Shown here piece after piece: positions 33,201 to 45,200 of a DNA stretch of 64,000 nucleotides (within the stretch, counting starts at the first letter, position 1; each line of letters begins with the position of its first letter). This stretch comes from Scleropages formosus. Taxonomy: Eukaryota; Chordata; Actinopteri; Osteoglossiformes; Osteoglossidae. Location of the stretch: contig NC_041820.1 of assembly GCF_900964775.1 (NCBI RefSeq), positions 19,642,501-19,706,500 on the forward strand. Direction: 5' to 3'. The notes under the pieces were generated by a model that saw only the letters and a list, made by a program, of their open reading frames with translations, made no database searches and was not told where the DNA came from. Both the position numbers and the translations under genes were made by a program.

Positions 33201-36200
33201 TTTCTTCTGGGTGCTCTGGTTTCCTCCCACACTCCAAAGACACATTTCCATTATTTTAACTCGTATTGTTCCGACCAAGAAGTCCTGCATTAAGAAGGTA
33301 GAAAAGTACTGTCCAAGTTGCCTCGGGCAGATAGACTGGGCAGGACTTTGGTGCGGAAAGTTCCTACGCAAGAGTTTGCAGGAAATTTGCGGTCTGGATT
33401 TTGTAGCACCTACAGATATCTCACAAACAGAATTAAATTTGACTTGGTCTTTATTTGAAATGTCAGTAAACAGTACCAGAGAGAAGGAAGAAAATGGAAG
33501 AAGACTTGTGAGCTGTTGACAAGACATACTCTTATCCTCAGTCGATCCCAAACTGATTTAATGCGTCTATAAATTTTGCTGCAGTTTAAACATCCTTTCC
33601 CTGTGCGCAGGAGTCGGGGTAAAGGGTACGTTCACTTTGTTTTACTCAGGTTTACTACATACAGAGCTTTTTGTGAGACAGTTTTTGCTGTCCGCTTGCT
33701 CCTTAATGGCCCAGCAATGGGCACCGTGGCCACAAATATACCAGGACCAAGCAGTACCCACACTTTGTTTGTTCCTTTGTACGTTTCATTGAGTCAAGTG
33801 TGTGTGTGCTGTGTTGTGTTGTGGTGACATGCTTTCTGCTGTGCGGTTTCCATACAGTGTGTGTTGCTTGACATCTCCGCTCCACTTTACGGTAGCATGG
33901 TGTGTTTGAGCCCTTTCTTTGCGCTGCATTAACTGCTGGCGGATCTGAACCCTGGTTTGCAGAGCCCCACAGAGGCCATGTTTAAAAAGAAGGAGCAGAA
34001 GGATGTGGAGTTGGATCGCAAGATCGAGGCTCTGAGGAAGAAGAATGAGGCCCTCATGAAGAGGTACCAGGTATGTGTGGGCGGCACGGTGGCACAGCGA
34101 GTAGCGCTGCTGTCTCACAGCGCCTGGGTGGTGTAAGAGGACATGGGTTTGATCCCTGCTCAGTGTGTGTGGAGTTTGCATGTTCTCCCTGTGCTGCATG
34201 GGTTTCCTCCAGGTGATCTGGTTTCCTCCCACAGTCCAAAGACATGCTGTTCAGGTTCCCCCATAGTGTGTGAGTAACAGAGAGAGTGTGTTCCACTGAT
34301 GTATGGATGAGTGACTCACTGTAAGTAGTGTATCTAGAAGTGTAAGTCTTCGGGTGCTCTGGTTTCCTCCCACAGTCCAAAGACATGCTGTTCAGGTTGT
34401 GTTTCTGTGTACAGTGTGTACACTGTGTTTCACAGGCTGATAACACTGCATAGAGTTCACTGGAAGCTGCTTTGGAGAAAAGCATCTTCTAAGTGAATAA
34501 ATGTAAGATGTAAATGTGTGTGTCCCTGAGCCAATGCAACCTGGTTCTTCTTCCGGCCCCTGATGTGGTTCTGGTACCTTCCATTCATTGCTCTGTGACT
34601 CATGCTCCCGTGTGAATAATTTTTCTGATATCATACAGTCCTCAGACATGACCATTTCCCAGAGAAGCAGGCAGTATGGTACTTGGACTGGGACCAGAAA
34701 TCCCGGGGTACCCTTGAACCCTTGAGCAGCTTCCATCACCTTGCTGCAGTAAACGTAAATGCATTGGTGGATGAACGTGAAGAATTCTCGACAGTGTGAA
34801 TGTATTAAAGCGCTTGTCAAGAAAATTAATAGTCATTTCCCTTTTGATTCATCACTGCTTTATACATGATAAAATCATCACACCATTTTCTCAAAACTAT
34901 TGTTTCTGCCACCAGAGTACAGTGGCAATAATGACAGTTCTGTCATGTGGCAAAATTCCCAATCAGAGGTATGAAACCTTCAGTCCCCCTTTGGAGAATA
35001 TGAAGGATGGCAGGGTTGTACATGTCCTCTTCTGGACTCTGGCAATATATGCCTCCCCCCCCCCCCCAACTCTAGGCTCTAAGTTCTTTATTTTTTGGTT
35101 TTCATTTGAACAGGTGCGTTGTAAGAGCTGGAAGAACTTTGCAGAAGCAGGTCGCCCTCATGCCGCTACTCGTTGTCGTGGCGACGTGGTGCACCTTGAA
35201 TGTTTTGGCCAATGGATGATGGGTATCAGTCACGACTGCTGGGGGTGCGGTGAGCTTTACGGATGCTGCCGAAGAGCACTCACTCACGTGTGTCCGTTGC
35301 AGGAAGTGGAAGAGGACAAAAAGAGGGCGGAGCAGGAAGGCATGGCCTTGCAGGGCCGCAGGGGCAAAGCGGAGGACCTGACCATCACCATCAACAAGTC
35401 CGCTAATGTGAGTGCTGCGCACGCTCCCAAAAAAACACTCGCACACGGTACAGTATTTGACGCCTGTTAAGATAAGACTCGGAGGCTAAAAGTGAGGACC
35501 GACGCGTGGTGTTCTGGAGCAGGAAGGACGTGTGGTGACTAAGAAGTCTGGGACCGGTGGTGCGGCAACCCCTCGGGCGACGCAGGAACACGTGGAGGGG
35601 GAGATCAACCCTTTCTGCGCAGGACGGGGCAGGAGGAGGCAGCTGCTGGTCACCACGGGGGGCAACACCAAGGCAAGCAGAGCTTTTGATGCACTGTCTT
35701 TTTTATTCGACTTGTTCTCCCAAGGACACGGTGACCCTACCTCCGATTTCGTGCCGCCGAACAGCTCCGGCCGGTTCATTAGCTCCGGGTGTCGGCTGCG
35801 GAGGCTCGGCGCGCAATGATCGCCGACTTTACTTTCATAGCACCTTCCTGCCTCCTGTCACTGTGGTGTTTCCCGCCGTTTCGGTGGCAGGGAAAACGGA
35901 TTGTGAGCGAGCAGAAGGGGGCGGACCAGGCGTCTGCCCCCGGGGGGCCGAAGGAGCCTGCGGGGGAAGAAAAGGCGGTTGAGCCGATCCGGAGGGGAAG
36001 GCCACCCCAAGTCTCCAAGAGGGACGCTGGAGTGCAGGTGAGACTCACCGAGGTGGTAGAGCAGGCGGAGGAGCCGTGCCAGGAGTATCCCTGGGACAAG
36101 GAACACATGAAATCCTCAATAATTCACCCAAGAGTCAATTTTCTGATAAAGACAAGAGTGTGCTCTGCTTTTGAGTACTACTAGTTCCCCATCCCCCTGT

Positions 36201-36558
36201 CTTTCGCTCTTTCCCCCATGTACCCTGTTGTCCCACCCCCTCATCTCCTGCTCCGTCCGTCTGCTCCTTTTGCCGCCATTGCCGTATTTCACAGACCTGT
36301 CAGACGTATAGGGGCCTTCTGCCCCAGGCGCATAAAAGCTGGGAGCCAGGGGCCAGGATTTGCTCTGGGAGTTGCCAGGGCATGGGGGGGGGTGGACGTC
36401 ACGCAAGAAGCCTCGGCCCCCAGAGCTTCTTGCGATGTGCGTCTGTAGCTGGGCTTGTCTACCAGGAACACCGAACCCTTTGTAGCGCGCTGCGTGGTTC
36501 ATTATGAGATGGGGACATAAGCATGTGTTCAGCTGTTCACAGCCTTCTGCAAGACACT

Positions 36559-36606
<48 letters not shown>

Positions 36607-36881
36607 TTCCTGGCTGAGTCTGTCACTCGCGCTGTTTGTCTCTGGTACTGCACACAGTTAAGTTCAGTTTGGTTAGTTTTATCTAGTTTACTATTAAAAA
36701 AAAAAACTCCTGCTGTCTCGAGCAGTTTTTCTGTCTTCTCACAATCTCACAATGTTGTTTTTGTTTGGAAACCCAGAATGAAGTTGCTATAGAAACTCAG
36801 CATTGTGAGCTTGTTGGGAGCAATTGAGAGTAGCCTAGTTATGAGCCCATGATAGGAAATTCAGCTGGTTGGTCAAATGAT

Positions 36882-36940
<59 letters not shown>

Positions 36941-39900
36941 GTATGTGTGTTCTTGGTTCTGTCCCAGAAAACAGGGCCGTTGCTACTCTTTGCTGACTCC
37001 CTTTCCTATTTATAGGGCCCCCGGTGCGAACCTCGGACCCTCCGTGATTCAGCACTGGTACAGTTTTATACGGTAGCCTTGTTGCCTTGGCAGTGTTAGG
37101 GAATGTATGCAGTGGGATGTTGTTGGGAAGGGCTGGCAGTCGCGGCGCGAGGGAGCGGTCGTCTCTTATTGATGTCCTGGAGCGGAGAGCGGCTTGACGA
37201 GTCTGCGCCGTCAGGCCCCACCCGGTGTCAGACAGACTTTCTGCGAACAATGCCAGACCCCGGACAGAAAGTGGACCGAAACACAAAACACGAGGAAGAG
37301 ATAAATTCCTGGGTGTGGCGTTCAGCCCTTTGGGCTCGTGAACGGCAGAAAGTTCCGGAATGTGTGGCAAAGTTTGATGACTGGTCTGCTGATTTGCTCT
37401 GCAGGAATTGGATTCGGCTGCCTGCCAGCGGCGCTGCTTACATTCTCGGGCGCCCTTTGCATGCCGAACTCCTGGAGCCCTGGGTTAGTTACGCTGCTGC
37501 TGCACCACTGCAACCCCCTCCAGGCAGCAAGTGACTTTTGCAAGATGTGGTTGTGTTCTGCAGAGCAACCACCACCAGCACCAGCGTGGGAATTAGGTAG
37601 AAGCTGGTATAGGTGGGGCCGTGGGGGGGGGGAGGGCAGGTGCCAGACCTGCCCCAGCCTTCTAGCCCCTCCTGGCTGCTGTGCTTGCAGCGTGGGGCCC
37701 TATCCTACCCCCAAACTGAAAGGAATCGTTTAATCTAATTAACATTTTGCGGCGTCTTGGCCTGAATAGACTCATTATTGGCGCCGACGGGAACGAGGTT
37801 GGCCAAGAGCCAGGGCCTGGCAGGAGAAAGACCGTTTCTGAAGATTCGGGTGGAGGGGGGCCAGCAGAAAAACTGAGCCGGCAGCGCCACAGCGGCCGCG
37901 CGTAGGATTGCGCCCCGTCGCCGCCGCCATCATTACCGCCCGTCAGCCCTCGGCCTGGGGAGGGGGTCAGCGCCCATGCCCCCAGCCCTGCCCGTGGCAT
38001 TGTTCGCTCCTGGCGCTCGCAGCGAGGCGGCGCCATCGTGGAACGTGTGTGTTACACCGTGGGGGGCTGTCGATTGCCAGAACGCATTGAGTTTATACGC
38101 GGAAGTGCTCGGTCGTAAACATAATAAAGGGACACCTGGCACCGGACTGTACGGAGGCCACTGGATGGAAAATGTCACTGCCGCACAGGCGGTCCGAGAG
38201 TAATCTGAAAGACTGATGTATGCGGCTGCAGTTCTTTTTAAGTGCTGGGTATTTTGTGGCCGCAGAAGAGCACCGCAGGTTCACGTTGCCCATCTTGTCC
38301 ACTTGGGAGCAGTGTTGAGCTCCGAGTCCTTGAGCTCGGGTCCCGGGGCGTGCGGTGTCTCCACCCCGCTGCAGCACCATGTTTGGGCAAAGGTGGCTCT
38401 TACCCAACACGCTCTGCACAAACGGCCTTCCTTCCCTATGGTACGAACCGCGCTCCTTTCCCCGAAGGAAAACTCTGTCTTGCTGTGATTTCGTTCTCCT
38501 CTTTACATCGACTCATCGCTTTTCCTTTTCCTCCAGTGCCTTTTTTTTTTTTTTTTTCCCACCAACTGACACATCACATTAAACCAAAGGCTGTGAAACA
38601 TCTGGAATTACTCGCCTACTTATACACCCATATTTTCACATAAATAGTAACCCGCAATTTCTCATGAATGTTTCGGTGTCCCGCGTGCTTCCAGTTCCCA
38701 TGTGTTTGCTTCTCAGATCCGAAATTCAGGCGGTTCATTCGCTGTGCCTGTGGGGGGGAAAAAATAAAAACTGTTTACGTTTTTATTTGCTCGCGTGCGC
38801 TCGCATAAGGGCCTTTTAACATGGAAGAAGGCGAAAGCAATTCGACTCCCCTGGTCTGAATGTGCATCATTATATGCGTAGATTTTATTGTACCTTGTTA
38901 TGAGTGTCGGTAATCAGTGTAGTGAAAAGGGGGCTTGTTGCCTTCTCTGACGTGCTGCTCTGTTTGTCATGTGCTGTTTGTCTCCCTCAAGGAGGAGGAG
39001 GGGAGGCAGGAGGAGCTGCGCACAGCGGTGGAGAGTGCTAGGCTGGCGGAGTGTGACCCCTATTACCAGGTAGGACGGTTACATAACGGCCCGCCCTGCG
39101 TCACCGGGGGAACGGATCCGCCGTGTCCTTAACTGCCCCCTCCCGGATCCACTCTTATTGTTTAGCCTGCGCTCTCATCCGTCGATGACTTCCCCATTAA
39201 ATCAAGCAGTTAGCGTGCTCTCGGCTCTAAACGAGACAACAGACACCTGGGCGCACGCACGCAGGTTCACGCACGTCTCTGGATTACGGAGATTGGACTG
39301 GGGAGCAGTAACCGGGCCATGTGAAACGTTGCCGCGTTTACTCCCTGTTGGGGAATATTACTGTAATACACATACCCTATCTTCCTTGTGCCAGCTGGGA
39401 GTGATCAGCCACCCTTGTTTAGATCGCATGGCTACCCTTGCGTTTCCAGCGTCACCATTGTCCTCTCGGCACATCATGAGCGCAGTTTCTCCAAAGAGGT
39501 GCATTATGGGTCTGGTTCTCAGACTCGGTTGTGTGGGGTTTGTGCTTATCCGGAGACTCCCGATGCCGCTCATCAAGTTACGCTACATCACAATGAGACT
39601 GCACCTTGGCGTGGTGTGATGGCTTGTGCGCCTCCGTGACCTAATGAGCTATACAGGTTGGTCCTTTCGGATATCCAATCATACCTGGAAGGTCAAAGGG
39701 TAGAGGCCAGACAAAGTCCAGTCTCCTGTCTAGGCTCGGGCAACCTGACAGTATCCAACCCTCTGTCATGCTATTCCTCCGGCGCGGTTGCGTCGGACCC
39801 AAGTGCGGGGCACAGGAAGCTTGGTCAAGGGGCGGTTCAGTAGACGTTGTCAGGGAACAGGCGAAGGGTCACCGATGTACAAGCAGAATCCAAAGGGGCA

Positions 39901-42240
39901 AATCCAAGAACCGTAATCCAAGAAACAGGCGAGTGATCAGGCAAACCAGTGAGTCGGAGACGAGGAGCAGGGCGAGGAACGAGGAGCAAGACGAGGAGCG
40001 CAAGCGATCAATGAGGCCGAACGAGGTTCCGCATCGGGCTGTGTTCCGCAGCCCCTTCTTAAGCTTGCGCTTGCTAATTCGAAGCAGGTGTTCCCTGTTG
40101 CGCAGCCGTGGGGGGCGTGACACCCACGCACTCATCCACGATTAACGATCATAATTCTTCTCATCAATTTGTGATCGCACTCACTTATGGGAGGTGTGGC
40201 AGTAAGCGGAGGTTTTTTATGCCTTTGTAACGTTGATGGAAGAAGAAGAAGAAGTTACACTATGGAATGGTTGTGGTTTGTATCTTTGGATTCAGAGTGT
40301 GAGACACCAGCTGCAGCGACATACTGGCATTAAAGCAAAATCGTTTGCGGAAAGCAGCGTTGCATATTTTTCTGTACCGTGAAATACCGGCCGGAGCAGC
40401 GCCAGTGCCGGTGGACAGCTTTCCTTGAATTGTGCGAGGATCTCTTCCCCTTGCGGCAGCGTCCCTCCACCGTCCCTCACCGCCTTGCATGTGAGAGGAA
40501 ATTCCCGCTGGGACAGGAAATTGAAAACGCTAATTGGTGAGAGAGTGGAGCCAAGCCCAGGCAGGGAGAGCTGGTTCTTGAGTGGCCCTCGTGTCCTCGA
40601 AGGGCTTGAAGGAAAAACAGAGCGAGCGAACAGGCTTCGCCACCTTGCCCCGCTGGGCCGCTTGTTTACCTGCCTCCGACTGCCCTACATCTCCGAAGAA
40701 AAACATCCTGTCCACGGCCCCCGTCTCGCTGCCTTGTTCTCTTTTCCATGCTGAGTCACCGTGAAACGACTCCGCTGTGAGTGCTAAAGGTTGGAAATGG
40801 CGAAGGGCGGCACATTACCGGCACTTCGTGTGGCGCGGAGGGAAGAATCCTGAAGGAACCCGGCCTGCGGGCGAGCCCACCTGGCCGACGCCCTTCACGC
40901 TCGGTCGTAAATTAGCTCAACGTGCGACCCGTCGGCTTCGGTTTTGCTGATTGATTAGGTGTTCTGGAGCGTTGACGCGCGCGTGTTGCGAGACGATAGC
41001 TTGTGAGGGCGGAATGAGCTGGAGGGCGAAGGGGAAGGAACCGCGTCGCAGGAGAGTGAATGTCAGGTTTGGTCTGGGAACCTTGCGCGGTATGGGCTTG
41101 CTTTTAGCGCACAGCTGTGACGTGCTACGCCCTCATCTACACCTATGACTCATAACTATGGACTAACGCCAGTGGCAACATAGCGGCGACCTGCCAACAT
41201 GGTGTATTAGATTCCGTACCCCTCCCCCACACCTCACCCATGAAGGTAAATGCATTCCCATGATGCTCAACATCCATCTGGGCCCCTGGCTTAGAAAGCC
41301 GTTGATGTTGCAGCAAGTCTTCATTTCTGGGCTGCGGCGGAACTCATACGTGCCCAGGCAGTCCTGCGTCTTCGATTGCGAGCCCCCGTAAATGCCACAG
41401 CGCCGTCATTACTCTTTAAAAATAGACAGCCGGCTCGTTTTCGCCAAATAGCGGTGAAAATGCCCGTATGTATCGAAGCAGGGGTTGGAACGAAAGCCCG
41501 AGGGTCTGATGTTGTTCGTATCGATCGCTGCAGTTTTGAGCTGGTTCTCTTGGGGTCTGGCTGTGGGTTGGGTCCCTGTTATCTCCTCGTCTTCAGGACT
41601 GTTGAGGGTAACACTGATAATAATAATACTGATCATGGTAACGCTGTCATTGAGGATGCTGAGGGCGTGCGTGTTTATTTATTTGTGCGTTTGTCCTTCA
41701 AGGAAAGTTCTGGGCTCAGATGTGCGAACTGAATGTGCGCGGCATGTCCTCGTCTTTGGGTCAGGAGGGATCCAGCACGGTGCGCTTTGTGTCCCCAGGA
41801 AAGCGAGGAGCCCGGCGTGCAAGCGCTTACGGATCTCACCATCCCCACCTCCAAGGAGGAGCAGCTGGAGTACCTGCGCTGGAAGAAGGAACGCGAACAG
41901 ATCGATCGTGAGCGCGTGGCCCGTCACAAGAACGCCAAGGGCCAGTGGAGGAGGGCGTGGGACATGGACAAACCCGAGACAGTGTGAGCCAGCGATGCTT
42001 TCCTCCGGTTTTCCCTGCAGTTTGCCGTGCCTTTCCTGTCGTTTGTGGCCCCAGCAATACTGGAAACCATTTTAGTGTCATGCACTTGTGCCTGGGGTTC
42101 GAGTCCCACTTGGGGTACCTTGTGATGGACTGGCATCCTGTCCTGGGAGCATCCCCCCCTCTTCCTCCAGCCTCACGCCCTGTGTTGCTGGGTTAGGCTC
42201 CGGATCGCTGTGACCCCGCTCAGGTCAAGTGGCTTCAGCC

Positions 42241-42284
<44 letters not shown>

Positions 42285-45200
42285 CACTTGTGCCTCTTCC
42301 ATTTCGACTGTCGCAGCTTGGAGCATTTTTGGGTTAACTGTAATCGTGTTGTGTGCGCATGACTTCTTTCGTGCCCTGTTTAGTTTTGTTCATGCTAACA
42401 ATGCGCATATACCAGAAAGAGGATCTGAAATGGAAAAAAATATGTCTGATGTCTCAGTTGGGATTTGCCTGTTTTAAGAGAGTTCATAATGTGGACTGCA
42501 GTCCTCCCGTTCAGAGGAGTGACCTTGTGTACTGAACGTTGGTCTAGTTTTTTTCTGCTTTCAGAACCCCTGCCTCCCCTGATTGAGAGGGGAAGAGCAT
42601 TAGCACGGCTCCTAAGTCCTGTATTTCACACGTCCATCAGATGACCCGGTGTAACTCAAACACAACACACACACACACACCATCTGAAACTGCTTGTCTC
42701 ATACGGGGTCGCGGGGAACTGGAGCCCAACCCAGCAACACAGGGCACAAGACTGAAGGGGGAGGGGGCACACCCAGGACGGGACGCCAGTCCCTCGTAAG
42801 GCACCCCAAGCGGGACTCGAACCCCAGACCCACCAGAGAGCAGGACCCGATCCAACCCACTGCGCCCCCCTTTACAGATTTAATGTTATTATTAAAACAA
42901 AACGTTCTAGTCAGTGACCTATTTTGTTTTTCCACTGACAATGCATTTACAGTGCCTTCAGAAAGTATTCACCCCGCCTTCTTATCGCCTTTTTTCTCTG
43001 CTGTTTTATCAAATTAAAATTTACTGGATTCAAGCGCTATATGCGTTTAACTTACGTGGATTCGGTTTTACGTGGATCACTGCAGAAGAGCTCGTTTATG
43101 ATATTTTTCCAGGGAAAAATGTATAAAAAATATTCAGTGGTCTGTGAATAAGGCTTCTGAACACACTACATGTAGACTCTGCTGGTGATCCTACATCAGC
43201 ACTTTCTGGGTAACTCAAATATCCCTTTATCTTACATTTATTCATTTAGGTAACACTTTTCTCGAAAGCGACTTACAATGTTAAAGTTACAATTATCACA
43301 AGCTTACAATTATTCGCCCATTAATACAGCAGGGTAATTTCACTGGAGCAGTTTGGGGTAAGTACGTTGCTCAAGGGCACTACGGCCAGAGTTGGCAGTC
43401 GAACCTCCGACCGTTAGAGCCAAAGGGAGCAGCTCTAACCACTGTGCTATCAGCTGTCCCCCAACTTCGAAACCATTTTCTCTTTCATTAGTTCCTCAGT
43501 GTAAAGGGTATATATTTCAGTTTTTTTCAGTGATTAAAATGTATTTTTCATAAACATAAATTATATATCTTTTTGTAAGTGTAAGAGTATGGTGCCATAT
43601 TCCTTAGGGTTGACATAGTTTATATATGATTTTTGGCTTCACGCACTGTGCCAATCCCACAAGCCTCCTATGTACAACTCTGTTGTGCATGTAAATTGTA
43701 TTTGTATACCTCTGTAATTTTAGACTGAAAGAAGTATGTCAAGGGGGCACGGTGGCACAGTGGGTTGGACCGGGTCCTGCTCTCCAGTGGGTCTAGGGTT
43801 CAAGTCCTTCTTGGGGTGCCTTGCGATGGCCTGGCATCCTGTCCTGGGTGTGTCCCCTCCCCCTCCAGCCCTATGCCCTGTGTTGTCAGGTTAGGCTCCA
43901 GCTCAGCATGACCCCGCTTGGGACAAGCGGTTCAGACAGTGTGTGTGTAAGTATGTCAAGATGCTTCTTAGAATCATGTAAAAAAAAATCTTAATATTGA
44001 CTTTATTGATAAGTATTCACACCTATTTGTGCGAATGTAAATTTTCCCAGATGTATTCCATTTTCTTCAGAAGAACTTTGCACTGTGGGAGGAAACCAGA
44101 GCTCCCGGGGGAACCACACACAGACACGGGGAGAACATGCAACTCCACACAGGCTGAACCGGATTTGACCCTATGTCCAAACAGACAAGATGCTGTGAGG
44201 CAGCAATGCTTTGCACTGTGCCGCTGTCCCACCATTTTTAGGGAAAAAGCTGAATAAATATATATTTTCATTAAATATGTTGAATTTATTTATGTTAATG
44301 GTTTCTCCCTGCTCCATATCTGTGAGTTGAGGTTTCACGTCAGAAAATACGACAAAGTTGATGGGGACGACATTTTCTGAATGCACTGTATGCCAAATTT
44401 TAAACAATATTCCAGGAAGGAAACGGAACAGACAGTCAGTGTCATACATCCGAAGGACACATTCACCTGAAATTAATGAATGCGTAATATGTGCATCAGC
44501 TCAGCAAGCAGTTTTTCGCTGAACTGTGTAAAAATACTACTGGCAAGAAAAGATGTCTTCCATTTTGTAGAAATTAATCCCTTACAAGCTGCCATTCTAT
44601 TGATTTTGTCCTCTTGTGATATTGATTTCTGTCGGAAGGCCAAATTGAATCAACTCATTAAGTGTGGAACAACGCTGACGCATGCAGACCTAAACTGAAT
44701 AACAGTTTAAAACCATGAACAGTGGCATTGCAGAACAAATGGGATGGAAACAGGCATCCGGCTGAAAAGTACCACTACTTGTATTGGTGTTTTAGTGTTT
44801 ATTCCTGTGGGATGAGTGTAGCAGGACACGGACACCCCTCGCATTCACAGCATACTGTGAAGCCATCCTGCGGCATGCCTCGCTTTCTCATTAAAATGTA
44901 TCGATAAAGAAGTATTGTAGCCGCCCCAATGGACAGTGCCTGTGGCAAAAGTCCGGTCTCAGCGTCTCCCACCAAAGGCTTTGACGCTCGATGTATCACT
45001 GGTAGACCAGCAAATACCGCTTAGGTACACACATACACACATCGTCTGAAACCGCTTGTCCCATACGGGGTCGCGGGGAGCCGGAGCCTAACCCGGCAAC
45101 ACAGGGCGTAGGGCTGGAGGGGGAGGGGATACACCCAGGACGGGACGCCAGTCCATCGCAAGGCACCCCAAGCGGGACTCGAGCCCCAGACCCACCGGAG

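Larger units (their letters stand above)
36038..38991. other. CCDC9B intron 5
   Basis: About 2.95 kb. It contains an AC microsatellite (about 36557-36607), a GT microsatellite (about 36883-36938) and GC-rich unique sequence at 37.1-38.4 kb. Past the donor the coding frame stays open for 48 codons (to 36181). No other exon is supported. Confidence 0.5.

Noticed and set aside
36523-36792. Frame through the AC microsatellite in CCDC9B intron 5
   Set aside because: Poly-(His-Thr) from the repeat; not coding.
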